Shown here in pieces: positions 1 to 10,265 of a stretch of 64,000 nt of DNA (within the stretch, counting starts at the first letter, position 1; every line of letters begins with the position of its first letter). The position numbers and the translations under genes are program-made. Where the stretch lies: positions 868,001 through 932,000 of the forward strand of contig JAJSPD010000011.1 in NCBI GenBank assembly GCA_021307315.1, read 5' to 3'. Origin of the DNA: Bisporella sp. PMI_857 (taxonomy: Eukaryota > Ascomycota > Leotiomycetes > Helotiales > Helotiaceae). A model generated the notes under the pieces. That model did not search any database, had not been told where the DNA came from, and worked only from the letters and a program-made list of their open reading frames with translations.

Positions 1-15
1 GCTTGAGTTGTTACA
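1..15 (-). repeat. Truncated end of LTR family A
   Basis: The first 15 bases match the terminus (GAGTTGTTACA) shared by the family A LTRs found at 1584-1804, 31003-31223 and elsewhere. The rest of this copy lies outside the window. Confidence 0.6.
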
Positions 16-36
16 ACCCTAGTAAGACCCGGTAGC

Positions 37-191
37 TGACATGTCCCAGACTAAGTGGGGAACGCTAGCGCGGAAGACTTTTCACATTTCTACAAATCTG
101 TATTATCATTACACATATAGACAACAATAGAGAGCCTGAACGGCATCCCCAATTCCTTCTGCTTATCATTGTGTATTTTCTCGTTCTATCA
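37..191 (-). repeat. Short dispersed repeat family S, copy 1
   Basis: This segment of about 155 bp runs from TGACATGTC to CGTTCTATCA. It matches the copies at 3375-3538, 47492-47620 (opposite strand) and about 53094-53187. Ends of TG...CA type and a 5-bp duplication at two other copies suggest a very short LTR-like or MITE-like element. No coding capacity is seen. No target duplication is evident at this copy. Confidence 0.55.
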
Positions 192-579
192 CTCGTGCCA
201 AGAGCATCGTGCGTATCGTTATGTGCCTCGTGCAGCCTGCAGGAGTTTGTAGCGGCCGAGGACATTCGAATTCTACATTCAATTAAGCTATGGTTAGTTC
301 TTGAGAGAGCATCGCAGGGCTTAGTAAAGTGGATAGAGAAATACGGGAGTAGGCCGTTTGAGCCCGACCGATCGATCTGTCCAATATCCTTTTACGAAAC
401 CTAATCTTACGATAAAGAAAGTCTGCCATCTCGTACAGTAGGGTGCAGTAAGTATCGGACTCCCCTTGCTAGCGTGACAATTTATGCGCACTTTCAGGGT
501 TATAGTATTTAAAATACGTAGTTTTGCTACCCTAAAGCAGCCCGCGCCAGCAACGGGGGTCTGCACCCTACCGTATCGA
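192..579. other. Non-coding, no recognised feature
   Basis: Only short overlapping open frames on both strands are present and none resembles a known family. Nothing further can be supported here. Confidence 0.4.
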
Positions 580-795
580 TGTCACGGCCCTGGCCTTTTC
601 TCGCTTAGAGCTTGGCCTCTGACACTGCGGGGCTCGCTTACACTGGCCTCCCTCCTGTATATAAAGCACTGCTTTCCTTCCCTTCTTCTGTCTGTAGCTT
701 GTTCTCTTAGTTATAACAATTGACAGTTGTTCATACCTTTGAGTCCTTCTCCCTGAGATCTTTGGATCGAGATCCCTGTTCGACTTAGTTGTACA
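580..795 (-). mobile_element. Degenerate solo LTR, family A
   Basis: Begins TGTCACGGCC and ends in a decayed TAGTTGTACA. It contains the family's TATA-like CTGTATATAAAG and the pyrimidine-rich stretch after it. The order matches the intact copy at 1584-1804. No 5-bp target duplication is visible, consistent with age. Confidence 0.75.
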
Positions 796-1485
796 TTCGC
801 AGCTACGGAGTGTCCGCTCCCGTCAAGGCGGGCCTTACAATGGCCCATAGCTTTCACCAGGTTGCTCAAGCCGAAGAGCCGTTTCCGTGGACTCCTGAAG
901 CTATTTATGAGTACAGTTTACAAGCATGTGAGAAATCGGTGTGACATTAAAACAGACCCGTCAGGTCTTCTCGACGAGAAAAGAATGCGTTATCTGCTTT
1001 ACAGTGGTTGTTTCGACGTTTTAGCCTGGGGTAAATTTGGGTTAGATTCTTTCAGGCCGTCGACATTGCTAGCCTTTTGATAGCGAAAGTAGCATTTCGA
1101 TGCACGGTCGGAATTGAAGCCAACGCTTAAATTAAATAGCTCAAATGACTTGAAAACCCGCTGGAATCAGCCAAAATCTGATCAGATGAGAAAGCTAAAA
1201 GTGAGTGAAGAAAAACGTCAGAATTGGAGAAAGATCCAAAACTGTAAGCATGTGTGCTGTGGCTGTGTGGGTTCCTATGAATTAGGAATGGTGCGAAATG
1301 TATTTATGTTGAACAAGCTAGGTCTAAGGATCATACCTAGCCTATTAGCGAAGTTGTAAGTATGCTTGCGCAAGATGCATACGTACTTTTGTTTTCGACG
1401 ATGAATCTACTGACGTATGTGATACTCACGTGTAAGTATCACACCTCTATAAGTAGAGGGATTCTTTTCTGTAGTTTAGGTTCTT
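796..1485. other. Region without a recognisable gene
   Basis: Several weak open frames follow the LTR (for example about 840-950), but they are interrupted by stops and match no family I recognise. The segment at about 1310-1480 is the inverted counterpart of 30060-30270 and is listed separately. Confidence 0.35.
1310..1480 (+). repeat. Dispersed repeat R, copy 1 (LTR-like)
   Basis: Contains a stem-forming tract around the word for 'ctaggtc...gacctag', alternating CATACGTA words, and a TATA-like CTCTATAAGTAGAGGG. The same order occurs on the opposite strand at 30060-30270. A promoter-like TATA block near one end suggests a decayed LTR. Boundaries are not resolved. Confidence 0.5.
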
Positions 1486-1890
1486 GTTGGAATGCATGTA
1501 CATAGCTTCACGCGTTTCATATCGTGAGGATTGCGGATCCTCTACTATCTATATAACTACCTAGCAATAGGCCGTAGCATAGGTGTCACGGCCTTGGCTT
1601 CTTTCGGACGGAGCTTAGCACCGGACATCCTAGAGCTCGCTTATACTAGCCTCCGGCCAGTTCCTGTATATAGAGCGCTGCTTTCCTTCCCTTCTTCTGT
1701 CCGTAGCTTATTCTCTTAGTTATAACAATTGATAGTTGTTCACACCTCTGAGTCCTTCTACCTGATCTACGGATCGAGATCCCTGTTCAGCTTGAGTTGT
1801 TACAATAGGATGAATCAACGAATATTAAAACCACACCAGCAAGAGCGTAGTCACAGCTACTACGCCTTTTGCTACGTAGTAGGTATTCTG
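1486..1890 (+). repeat. Repeat X copy 1, split by a solo LTR
   Basis: Repeat X (starting TGTTGGAATGCATGTACA, with TATCTATATAACTACC inside) occurs here and again at 1961-2145. In this copy it is interrupted exactly at 1584-1804 by a family A LTR. Removing the LTR and one ATAGG gives a sequence collinear with copy 2. Its own TG start and internal TATA suggest another LTR family. Confidence 0.65.
1584..1804 (-). mobile_element. Solo LTR, family A, with target duplication
   Basis: A 221-bp LTR running TGTCACGG...TTGTTACA, flanked by the direct repeat ATAGG (1579-1583 and 1805-1809). On its sense strand a TATA-like CTGTATATAGAG precedes a pyrimidine-rich block. It matches the 3' LTR of the gypsy element at 31003-31223 in length and sequence, so it is probably a recombination product of that family. 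Copy 2 of repeat X acts as an empty site for the insertion. Confidence 0.9.
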
Positions 1891-1960
1891 ACGGCTCTGC
1901 TGATAGTCGATAGCTATCTCTTTGCACCTTACCTGGTTGCAATTTATCGTACTAACATCC

Positions 1961-2145
1961 AATGTTGGAATGCATGTACATAGTTTCACGCGTTCCATAT
2001 CGCGAGGATTGTGGGTCTCCTACTATCTATATAACTACCTGGCAATAGGCCGTAGCTTAGAAGAATCAATGAATATCAAAACCACACCAGCAAGAGCGTA
2101 GTCACAGCTACTACGCCTTTTGCTACGTGGTAGGTATTCCGCCAT
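1961..2145 (+). repeat. Repeat X copy 2 (uninterrupted)
   Basis: Collinear with 1486-1583 joined to 1805-1890, with scattered substitutions. At the equivalent position it reads GTAGCTTAGAAG, so it was never hit by the LTR. Confidence 0.65.
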
Positions 2146-3341
2146 CCAACCTCTTCTACTATATGGTGACCACTTCCTGTTTGAAGATGCTATTGAGCGG
2201 CGAAAATGGTTACCTTGTCTCCAATTTCAGCACTGGGATGTATGGTCCTCCAAGCACTAGATTTCTAGCAAAAGCTCTAAACTAACAATGACCTAGAATT
2301 TCTACAATCTCCTCATTGATACTTTCCAGGGTGAAACAAGCCTATCTCGAGTCTTGAATAGGCAATTCATGATATTGAATGGATTTAATGAGGTGCCTAT
2401 TAACAAAAAAGCCTGGCGCGCTTCGATTCAGCCCAAGTCAACAGTAACTATGGCAATAACGCTTGAATCGGCTGTAGTGAAGAGGGGCAGATGTGCCGAT
2501 TCTTTATGTCCTGGCCAAGTTGAATTTGAAAAGAAGCAAGTCACTCGAGTTTGGTAAGCAGAGAACCCTAGTTATAAACTGCAGTCTGGATATCTAATTT
2601 GAAAGTTTAGTCCGATATGCGGCAAAGCATCTTTCTAATTTGAAGGATTTCACGGGCGACAATGAAGATTTTGGCTTGGAGACTGCGTTCTCGCTTGATT
2701 TCGGGAGCAATATTCAAATACCGATCTTGAAAGACACAACTGATCAAAATCCATGGCTCAATAAGTTTCCGTTAGCTCCGGCAAAATTCTCATCGTCAAA
2801 AAAAGCCGTTGATAAAGATATTGCCACTTTCAAAAGAGTTATATGGAACGATTCAGAGCAGTACGTCTTCCTCTTTGAAGGTTGGTTTTATTCTGTCCAA
2901 TGACTCACATGGATTGCTAGGAGCGGAACTCGAGAGCATGTTCGATATGGCGCCCTCGAGCAACTACGTCCATCAACAGGGAAACAGCCTCCTCGCCGCC
3001 CTCGCCGCCCTCGTAGTGCTCCACCCCTACAAAAGCCCCCTTTGCAAGCACGAAAATCTAATCATTCCATCTCTGACAGACGGGGGCCATTCGCCACGGC
3101 CGAAGAGGGTCGGTTAACACCAACTAAGGGGACACCGGGTTGGGCACTCCATGGCAACCATAGGATCACGCGCTCTACACAGTGGGCGATGATAGAAGGA
3201 CGGCACCGATTCCAAGAGCGAGAACGTCTTAACGCCGCCAAACTAATTCAACGGATATGGCGGGGTTACAGAACCCGGAGAGGCCTTGCAGGTGTTCAAA
3301 GGCACGAACGGGATGAAGCTGGGAGCAACGATGCAAGGTGA
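2146..3341 (+). pseudogene. Decayed gene, possible ubiquitin-like domain and IQ motif
   Basis: Three short collinear open stretches (about 2160-2557, 2640-2903, 3042-3341) lie on one strand and are broken by stops. The first, around FEDAIERRKWLPC and KKAWRASIQPKSTVTMAI, recalls the ubiquitin-like fold region of a fungal family I know only as 'ubiquitin-like domain-containing protein'. The last carries LIQRIWRGYRTRRG, a good IQ calmodulin-binding motif (IQxxxRGxxxR). No ATG-led frame joins them. Whether they were ever one gene is inference. It is flanked by repeats on both sides. Confidence 0.3.
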
Positions 3342-3374
3342 AGATCAGGTATGTCAGGATTTGAGATCCAGGTA

Positions 3375-3538
3375 GCTGACATGTCTTTGGCTATGTGGAG
3401 AACGTTAGCGCGGAAGACTTTTCACACACACACAAAGTTCTACAGATCTGTCTTCTACACACATATAGATAACAATAGAGAGCCTGAACGGCATCCCCAA
3501 TTCCTTCTGCTTATCATTGTATATTTCTCGTTCTATCA
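3375..3538 (-). repeat. Short dispersed repeat family S, copy 2
   Basis: Homologous to 37-191, including the block GCATCCCCAATTCCTTCTGC. The direct repeat AGGTA (3370-3374 and 3539-3543) flanks it, which supports insertion as a unit. Confidence 0.6.
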
Positions 3539-3660
3539 AGGTAAAATATCCTGCAATAATTTCGGGCGAAATTGGCTTGGCGCACACGCGATGCCGTAGA
3601 GGTGTAGCGAGCGGTCGAGTAAAACGATTTTAGTAAGCTATAAACATATAAAAACAATAT

Positions 3661-5705
3661 TTAATACGGATACGGTGGCATCGATCCAAAGCTCCAGCCA
3701 CTTGAGCTCTCAAACGACAACTCAACAATCCGACCATCCTTAACAAAGTACAGCCGCGTCGAAGCGCTGCCCCAACCAACGGCCGCAATTGGGCCATGGT
3801 CCATACTTAGATTCGTGGCTAGGGGTGGTAAAACACCCGTTACCCATGTGTTACTCTGCTTGACAACGGTGTTGATGTTAGCAGCCGCGATGTAAAACGC
3901 TTGTATAACTTCGGGCTGGTCGGAGCTTGTAACGCTAACTGCTTGTGGTAGCGCAGATAGTATGGGTCCGCCGGGAAGGGTTGCAGCTAGAAGAATTTAG
4001 CGCTTAAACGAGGATTTCTTGAGATAGAGCACATACCTGCGGTCCAGGATCCCGTCAATAACCGGGCTGAGACTTGGAGCTTATGATTCTCGTCGAACCA
4101 AAAGAGACTCGGCTCGTTATTATTTAGAACTACCGCGAGAGGAGAAGTTTTGTCTGCTTTGGGTGCTCCGATAATAGCAGCCAGCGGCCCAGATCCTGTG
4201 GCCGGGGAATAAGTGTGTTCCAATAGGGTTCCATCCTCGTCTACCGCGTATAGCCTAAGGATGTTGAGGCCGGGAGAAGTGACAGCGAGACCACCAGCTG
4301 TCGTCAATTTAATGCCCGCGTCGATCGAATAGCCCCAGTTGTAACAAGGGGACCCGTCGACGGGACACTTGGCTGAGATCTGGGTCAGATCGTGGTTGGT
4401 GGAAATATAGAACGTTCGAATTTCCTGTGAGCAGAATTAGCAATGTGTGTTTGCGGCTTGCTGAGTCCGCGTTAGTTATCACGTACGAAATAGTTATCCC
4501 AGCGCCAGCATACGGATGTAAGCGGCGTATTTTCAGCAGGATAGATCGTTGTGTTTATTTTCCTCGTGTTTGACCAGTGGCTGGCCTCACGGTAGAACGC
4601 GCGTATGTAAAGGTCATTGTGCTCATTCTGATGCGTGATGAAAATGTTTACCTCGCACTCACACGCAGCAATCTGTCGAACAGGCAGGGAGACGGGCCAG
4701 GATGGACCTCTAGATGGGAATCCAAGAGACAAACTGACGACAGATGCTACTACGACTACTATGATGAGAAATGCGGTAGCCCAAGATAAAAAGGTCATTT
4801 TTCGTCGGAAAAATGGATGGTTCTTGGCTTGATCTTCTTGGCTATTTGGAAGGAGTCGTTCGCGCGACGAGTTATCTGCATACAATGGCCGATGGGTTCG
4901 AATTGATGTTGAAGCTATGACTACTGATTAGAGACACGACTATATATATTGCCTTTAGGGATAAACCTGTGCTGTCCTTGGAAAAATTTTCCACTGTAAT
5001 ATTGAGCCGTCTTAGAGCGTGGGCCTTCCCCTCGCCATAATTGATCAGCATCGATACGTCACAGATACCAATAAGACAATATACTATATCTTCTTCCACT
5101 TTCGTCTGGCGGCGATCTGCCCAAGCCATCCTTTCGCGGATGCTAATTTCCGATAGAGGACTTCCTTGCAAGGCCATGATAGGAATTGTGGTGATCTCGG
5201 AAATGATATGTTCCAAGGACTTTCTGTCGCCGATTCGAATACCTTCTTTAGAATAGAACTCCACGATTGCCGGAGCAATGAGTTCTTGAAGCGTCCAGCC
5301 TCTGGTAAACCATCGACTGTTCCTAAAAGCCGCTTCCCATGGCCTCTCGTCGGAATCAAATGCTGGCATCGATACGTCCGCAAGATGTACGTAGCATTTG
5401 GCCGCATTCTGATACCAGCGGAACATAGACGTGAGTGCTATCCTGAGTTCGTTATAATTCGACTTATCGATGCAACAAGTATCGATCCAGGAGTACTGTA
5501 CACCATCCCTAGAAGCTTGGGCGCTACAGAATTTGATCTTCTGATAGCCCATCTTATGTTTCCCAGCGCCATTAATAATATCTTGGTAGGTGACCTCTTG
5601 ATCATCAGTCCACGTGTGCGAAAGTACAGCATAGGGGAAGGTATCATAGGAAGGGACTTGGACAAGGCTGAATTCGCCTGAAGTATCCAGCTTCAATAGA
5701 CGCAT
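3661..5705 (-). CDS. HET domain - transmembrane - fucose-lectin-like protein
   Basis: Proposed exons 5705-4967, 4914-4487, 4424-4037 and 3986-3661 give 626 residues. Residues 1-246 form a HET domain, with AVLSHTW, WIDTCCIDKS and WFTRGWTLQELIAP. HET domains trigger heterokaryon-incompatibility cell death. The basic FFRRK precedes one hydrophobic helix (about 287-310). Then follow about 300 residues with six repeats of the type 'RLYFVKDGRIVEL...W', typical of fungal fucose-specific lectin propellers. Introns of 50 and 62 nt look canonical. The 52-nt intron at 4915-4966 (GTTTAT...CTAAT...ATAG) is weaker but keeps frame, and the lectin frame has no ATG upstream of the helix itself. By the positive-inside rule HET would be cytosolic and the propeller outside. 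The alternative is two overlapping genes: a short HET gene ending at 4872, and a lectin starting at the methionine next to the helix. Confidence 0.65.
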
Positions 5706-7126
5706 GATGCAAGCGCATGATTGAGAAGCTAACAAGGGATCAAACGCGATATGCGGGCAAAGATGTGATATAAGGTTGCGCAAAGTGAAGACAAAGTTGC
5801 GTATCAGGAATGACGAGGCTGCCAGCTTACGATCAACAGCCCCTCTCCACGGTCTCTCGCCTCCAGCCGCATTTTGGAGATGCCGCCGTATGAAGGACAT
5901 GCCCCACTTAAAGTAGCATTCTTCCCAGATGTCAAGTTCCACTTTACGAGCACAGAGCTTTCTTTGCCTTGTTGGGCAAAGTGCAGACATGGGTATCAAT
6001 CTAAAATACCTTTAATCACGTCGTCTATGGTGCTGGATTATTGCCTTGTACTGATCTGTAAGTCCACAAACCACTGTTTATTCTTCTTTACAATGGTGGG
6101 GGAACCTATTATCAACCGTGATACAATTTTCGGTCTTTGTGCCTGCCAGGGTATGTTTTTGCGGCAGAAGGTCTAGAGTATTTCATGGAGCAATAAGTTC
6201 CCGCCTTTTGAAGTGCCATTGCGCGGCAAATTTTAAATGATCGCCTTTTCCATGATGCTAAGTATGTTCATGGAGCGTGCATCTTTGAGATGCTTTGTGA
6301 AAAGGAAGCGCCATTCAAGAATCTTCCATACCCTAGGTAATTTTAGGATTAGCGGTACTCCCAATCGATCGTGATTACCGCTAAGCCGAAAATGTAAGGA
6401 GGGCAGCAGGCCACGTGCTAGACCAGGGTCGGGACATGACGCCATGCCTCAGGTCCCTACTCGGCTAAATGTTGGCACACGGGCACTCTCCAACCTCGCA
6501 AGGAGTCCCTCTTCTCAAACAATAAGCCAGCAGACATCACAATAACAATAAATGTATAAAGCACGAGCTACTGCTTGCCTATCTACCGGGAAGAACTCAT
6601 TTTGCTTCTGGACCGGACCATGCTTCAGCGTGTACGGATTTCCAATCTTTTCTCTACAACTGCTAAGCCCGAGGCTGAGCCAAAAGCCTGAGGCTGAGCC
6701 CAAAGACATCATCCTTCTTTTATACAGAGGGCGGAGAAAATTTTGCCAAGCTCGCTTATTACTTGGCACCTCTTCAAATACCAAGACGCTAGAGACTTAG
6801 TAGGCTCGCAACAACCAAGCAGTGTCCTCTGTTCGTAAGTACTTCGTGTAATTCCTAAATGCCATAGGAGGGAGGGAAAAGCGGGAAGCAGGACCTGAAG
6901 GATGAAATGAAGCTTGGGGCTATACCTTCCCTTCTACCAAAATAAACATACAGCAAGCTCCTGTAAGACCACCGACAGAGCAATGAAATTGCATATAAAT
7001 CTTGACAGTCACTTGGGCTAGGTTTTTTATTATCCACAGATCTTCCGGATTCAGCAAATTTCCCCAATTGAATTTTTGCCTTAATTTACCCACATCACAC
7101 ATCAATATCCCGTCATTCTTACCACA
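5706..7126. other. Intergenic, no recognised gene
   Basis: Open frames here are short and overlapping. One pair of near-identical words (CCGAGGCTGAGCCAAAAG / CTGAGGCTGAGCCCAAAG) lies near 6670-6705. The last 60 bases are pyrimidine-rich and lead into the secreted-protein start at 7127, as in many fungal promoters. Confidence 0.4.
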
Positions 7127-7534
7127 ATGCAGTTCACCAAAGTTTTCGTCATTTCCCTCCTAGGCTATCTTTCGGCCACTCCCGTCACCGCATATCCTGC
7201 CCACGAATCCCAATCTCTCCAATCCAGGGCTCCATCATGCAGCATTTCGTCTATCCCAGGAATAGTCGGGCAACTTGAGAAAGCTCAGAAGAACCTTGCA
7301 GAAGCTCAGAAGAACATTCAAGAAGGCAAAAAGAAGGAAGCCAAGAAACTTCTAACAACAGCGTGCTCTGCCGTAGCGAAAGGGAAACCCGTGAAGCAGT
7401 GCCATTCAGGGAGCAATGTGGATATAGCTTCGGAATTGGTCCAGATGATATCAGCCCAGAGAGCGTATGAAGCGAATCAGAAGGCGGTTGAAACCGCGTC
7501 CGCGGCTATGTGTAATATTTCGAAATTGATATAG
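7127..7534 (+). CDS. Small secreted protein, four cysteines
   Basis: A single exon of 135 residues with ATG in a good context (CACAATG). Residues 1-22 form a signal peptide (MQFTKVFVISLLGYLSATPV, then TAYP), so the product should enter the secretory pathway. The mature part is mostly helical and Lys/Ala/Gln-rich (QKNLAEAQKNIQEGKKKEAKK). It has four cysteines, near residues 37, 84, 97 and 130, enough for two disulfides. I recognise no domain. Size, secretion and cysteines fit a candidate effector or cell-wall protein of the HsbA-like helical kind, but that is inference. Near the C-terminus QMISAQRAYEANQKAVETA resembles the end of bacterial flagellar rod/hook proteins, probably by chance of a shared coiled-coil. 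Confidence 0.7.
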   Translation: MQFTKVFVISLLGYLSATPVTAYPAHESQSLQSRAPSCSISSIPGIVGQLEKAQKNLAEAQKNIQEGKKKEAKKLLTTACSAVAKGKPVKQCHSGSNVDIASELVQMISAQRAYEANQKAVETASAAMCNISKLI

Positions 7535-8605
7535 AGCATTTTTGAGGCTGTTTGCGGGCTAGTTCAAGTGTAATTCAAGAATGGATCTCTGTTAAAAACG
7601 TTAAATAAACTGCGCTGATCAGTAAGTGAGGCACTACTCCACTTGTACCAACGCCGCGTATTTGATACGTGGTTGCTGGTAAGTAGAATGTGGTAAATTG
7701 TTCATGATTGTTGCTACTACTACAAAGCGTTCTTTTACATGCTACAGGTGGGTTATGTGACCAAAGCCTTTATTCACTCCCCAATTCACTCTCCCATTGA
7801 CTCAGGATCTAATATACCAACAGTGAGGCTTACGGCAAACTGTGGCAGCGGTGTATATTTTTAAATGCATAATTACCGTTATTTCCCGTGGTGAGATTGC
7901 CAGATCGTCTAGGCGATGCTTAGATAGAAAGTCCCCTCAATCTAGGGGTCCGATTTGGCTTTTTTATGCTATTCTAATTCTAATAACCGAGCAGGGAGCC
8001 AAATTGAGACTCTTTTTATTTAATAATTTGGCTCCCCTCTTTTAAAGAAGAGGAAAGCGGCGATAGCGAGCTTAAACTGGAAGGGCAAGGAGAGAAGCAG
8101 TCTTGCTCGATAAGTGAGACGGAAAATAGAAACTAGCACTAGACAGGGGTTTCTCGATTGCAGCAATCATTAAACCTCAGCTATCTTCATTTCTCAAGAA
8201 TCTGTAGCCTGAATGCTAAGTTATCTATCTTTTGTATCTTATAGGATTCCGCGACCAAACTTTGTGACCTGGACTGGGGATTCAGAATAGCACCGTCTCA
8301 CCCAAGCTCGCCGTCCCATCCCTCTAATCAAACACCCTCTCCCTAGAAGCACGCTGCAGCGCGACTACAATAGGCGCGAGAGCATGGGTATTGGATAATA
8401 GAACAATAGTTCCAGATCCTTTGGACGGAGGAGAGCTGGGGTTTTCACTCTCTTTTTTCCCTTCAGGAGCTCCCGTCATAGATTCTAGGAAGCCAATCAA
8501 CTTTGCATAACCATGGCCTATTCCGCCTTGCGAAGTTAAACATCGACAGATTTTCCATTAAGATATCTCGTCGCTCGTAACATTACTTCTCAATATAACC
8601 CAGTC
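7535..8605. other. Intergenic with one inverted repeat
   Basis: No gene recognised. GGGAGCCAAATT (about 7991-8002) and AATTTGGCTCCC (about 8025-8036) form a perfect 12-bp inverted repeat around an AT-rich loop. This could be a hairpin or a small MITE relic. The remainder shows nothing I can name. Confidence 0.4.
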
Positions 8606-9582
8606 CTAAAAACCAACAGCTCCGACTCCCTCGAGAACCTCCGCAACGTCCACATCCACATCCACATCCGCATTCACATCCCCTCCCTCCGCCCCACCCA
8701 CCTCAACAGCCCTCGCCTTCTTCCTCTCCCTCACCTTCGGAACTTTACTAACCCCATACATCCGCATCGCAAACCTAAACGTCTTCTCCGCCACAACGAA
8801 CGCGCCGACCAAAAGAAAAACATCCCACCCCTCCATCTCCACACCCTCGAAAATCTCAACCACACCCGCTAGATCTCCAATGCCCGGATCGCGGATATAT
8901 CTCGCCAACACGCGATTGCTGTTCTTTTCCACCAGCTTGTGGTTCATTCCGCGGTCGAGTTTTCGCGCTGTTGAACGAAGCGTGATGAGTTTGATAATTT
9001 GGTGTTTGAACTATATGGGGTTTGGTTTCTTTTGGAGAATGGAGGGGGAGGGAGGGGTCGTGCTATATGATGAAAAAAAAGTGGCAAAAGAAGGACAAGA
9101 GAAGGAGGGCACGTACATAACCCTTTAACATCATTCGTCCCCTTCCAAAGCAGCTCTATCTCTTTGCTTTGGCTTGGGTCGTCCGAGTAACCGGGCGGTA
9201 GGAGGAGCGAGGTAGCGTAGTTCTTGTATTTCCAGTTTGAGGTTAGGTTCATCTCTATCTTCTGTGCTTTTTCACTGAAGAATAAATCGGTTTGGTTGTT
9301 TGAGAGGGAGACTTGGGTTTTGGCTGTTGTGGTGGCATTATTGGTGGTGCTGGTGTTTTGGAGGAGGAGCTCGAATTCGGAGAGTGATGGGAGGGAGGTT
9401 GTGGTTATTGTTAGGCTGTAGGTGATGGGTGGAGAAGGGGGGAGGGTACGCGCGATGAGGAGGTGACGTTGGGGGAGGAGTGGGTTGGAGGCTTTTGAGG
9501 GGGATGTTGTGGGGGTGGGGAGGGTGATTTTGTAGGTTCGAATAGGCGTTTGAGGCTGGGTTGTAGGTTTACGTTTGAACAT
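8606..9582 (-). CDS. Hypothetical fungal protein, two exons
   Basis: Exons 9582-9117 and 8967-8606 join across a 149-nt intron (GTACGT...CAACAG) with matching phase and give 275 residues. Neither half alone is sensible: the first runs into a proline/serine run and the second lacks a proper start. The N-terminal half is Thr/Ser/Pro-rich. The middle holds LLLPPGYSDDPSQSKEIELLW and LVARYI-like strands. The C-terminal part (WDVFLLVGAFVVAEKTFRF) could be a buried strand or helix. The tail has an Asp-Val run. The pattern faintly recalls tubby/LURP-like scaffold proteins common in ascomycetes, but I would not assign it. No catalytic motif is seen. Confidence 0.6.
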
Positions 9583-10265
9583 TTTTGAGGGATGCGAATG
9601 CCTGAGAAGGTGGCTGAGGGTTTACCAAAGGGTTAAATGTCACGAGATGCTAGCGATATCAGACTGTCCTTCTTGGATGGAAGGAAGTGCATATGTCGTT
9701 GTAGAGAAATGATCGGCTGCTTGTTCTATGTTATATCAGGCTGTTTTTGTAAACATCCAGGAGGTTTTCATGCAGATAGACAGAATTTGCTAGGTATCGG
9801 ATCCTTGTTGGATGAGAATGCTTTTATTGGATGCCTTGCTCGAAGCTGAATATTGATATGCAATGCAACCCACCCCTCGCTTAATGTAACATCCGTCCTT
9901 GTGTCGAGAGACGCACCCTGTCGCGAGACAAACCACAGGTACTTTGAATTCAAGTAGCTCGAACTCTGTAAACCTATCAAATCTTGTTGTATTTTCATAT
10001 GAGTTATATTGTGTGCCACCTCTCGAATACTCCTGACCCTGTTACTCCGAAAATTATAATCGTGTTGTCGCTGGTCCATCTGATTTGTAGTATGTGTCAA
10101 GGATCTTGGGAGCAGCCAAAAAAAACCCCGTCGCAATCTACCAAGAATCCGTAGAGCTGGGTGGTGTCAAACATCTCAACCACTGGAACAACCAGGGGGG
10201 CCATCACGTGCAACAGCTTAAGGAAGCGTGCGGGGTTAGAGTTTGCATTGCCCATTGGTGTTAGC
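9583..10265. other. No recognised gene
   Basis: A 122-codon minus-strand open frame (10136-9768) has no start context, domain or codon character that I recognise. The region probably held the lost 5' part of the HET gene that follows, since the HET signature AILSHTW is absent upstream of 10266. Confidence 0.35.

Noticed and set aside
4472..4885. Lectin gene starting at 4885
   Set aside because: The codon at 4883-4885 is TTG, not ATG, and the frame is open further upstream to an intron boundary, so a spliced start from the HET exon fits better.
6515..6784. 89-codon minus-strand frame (MVFEEVPSNKRAW...)
   Set aside because: No recognised family, overlaps another frame on the opposite strand and shows no regulatory context.
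9768..10136. 122-codon minus-strand frame
   Set aside because: No domain, unusual composition and no splice partners. Most likely chance.
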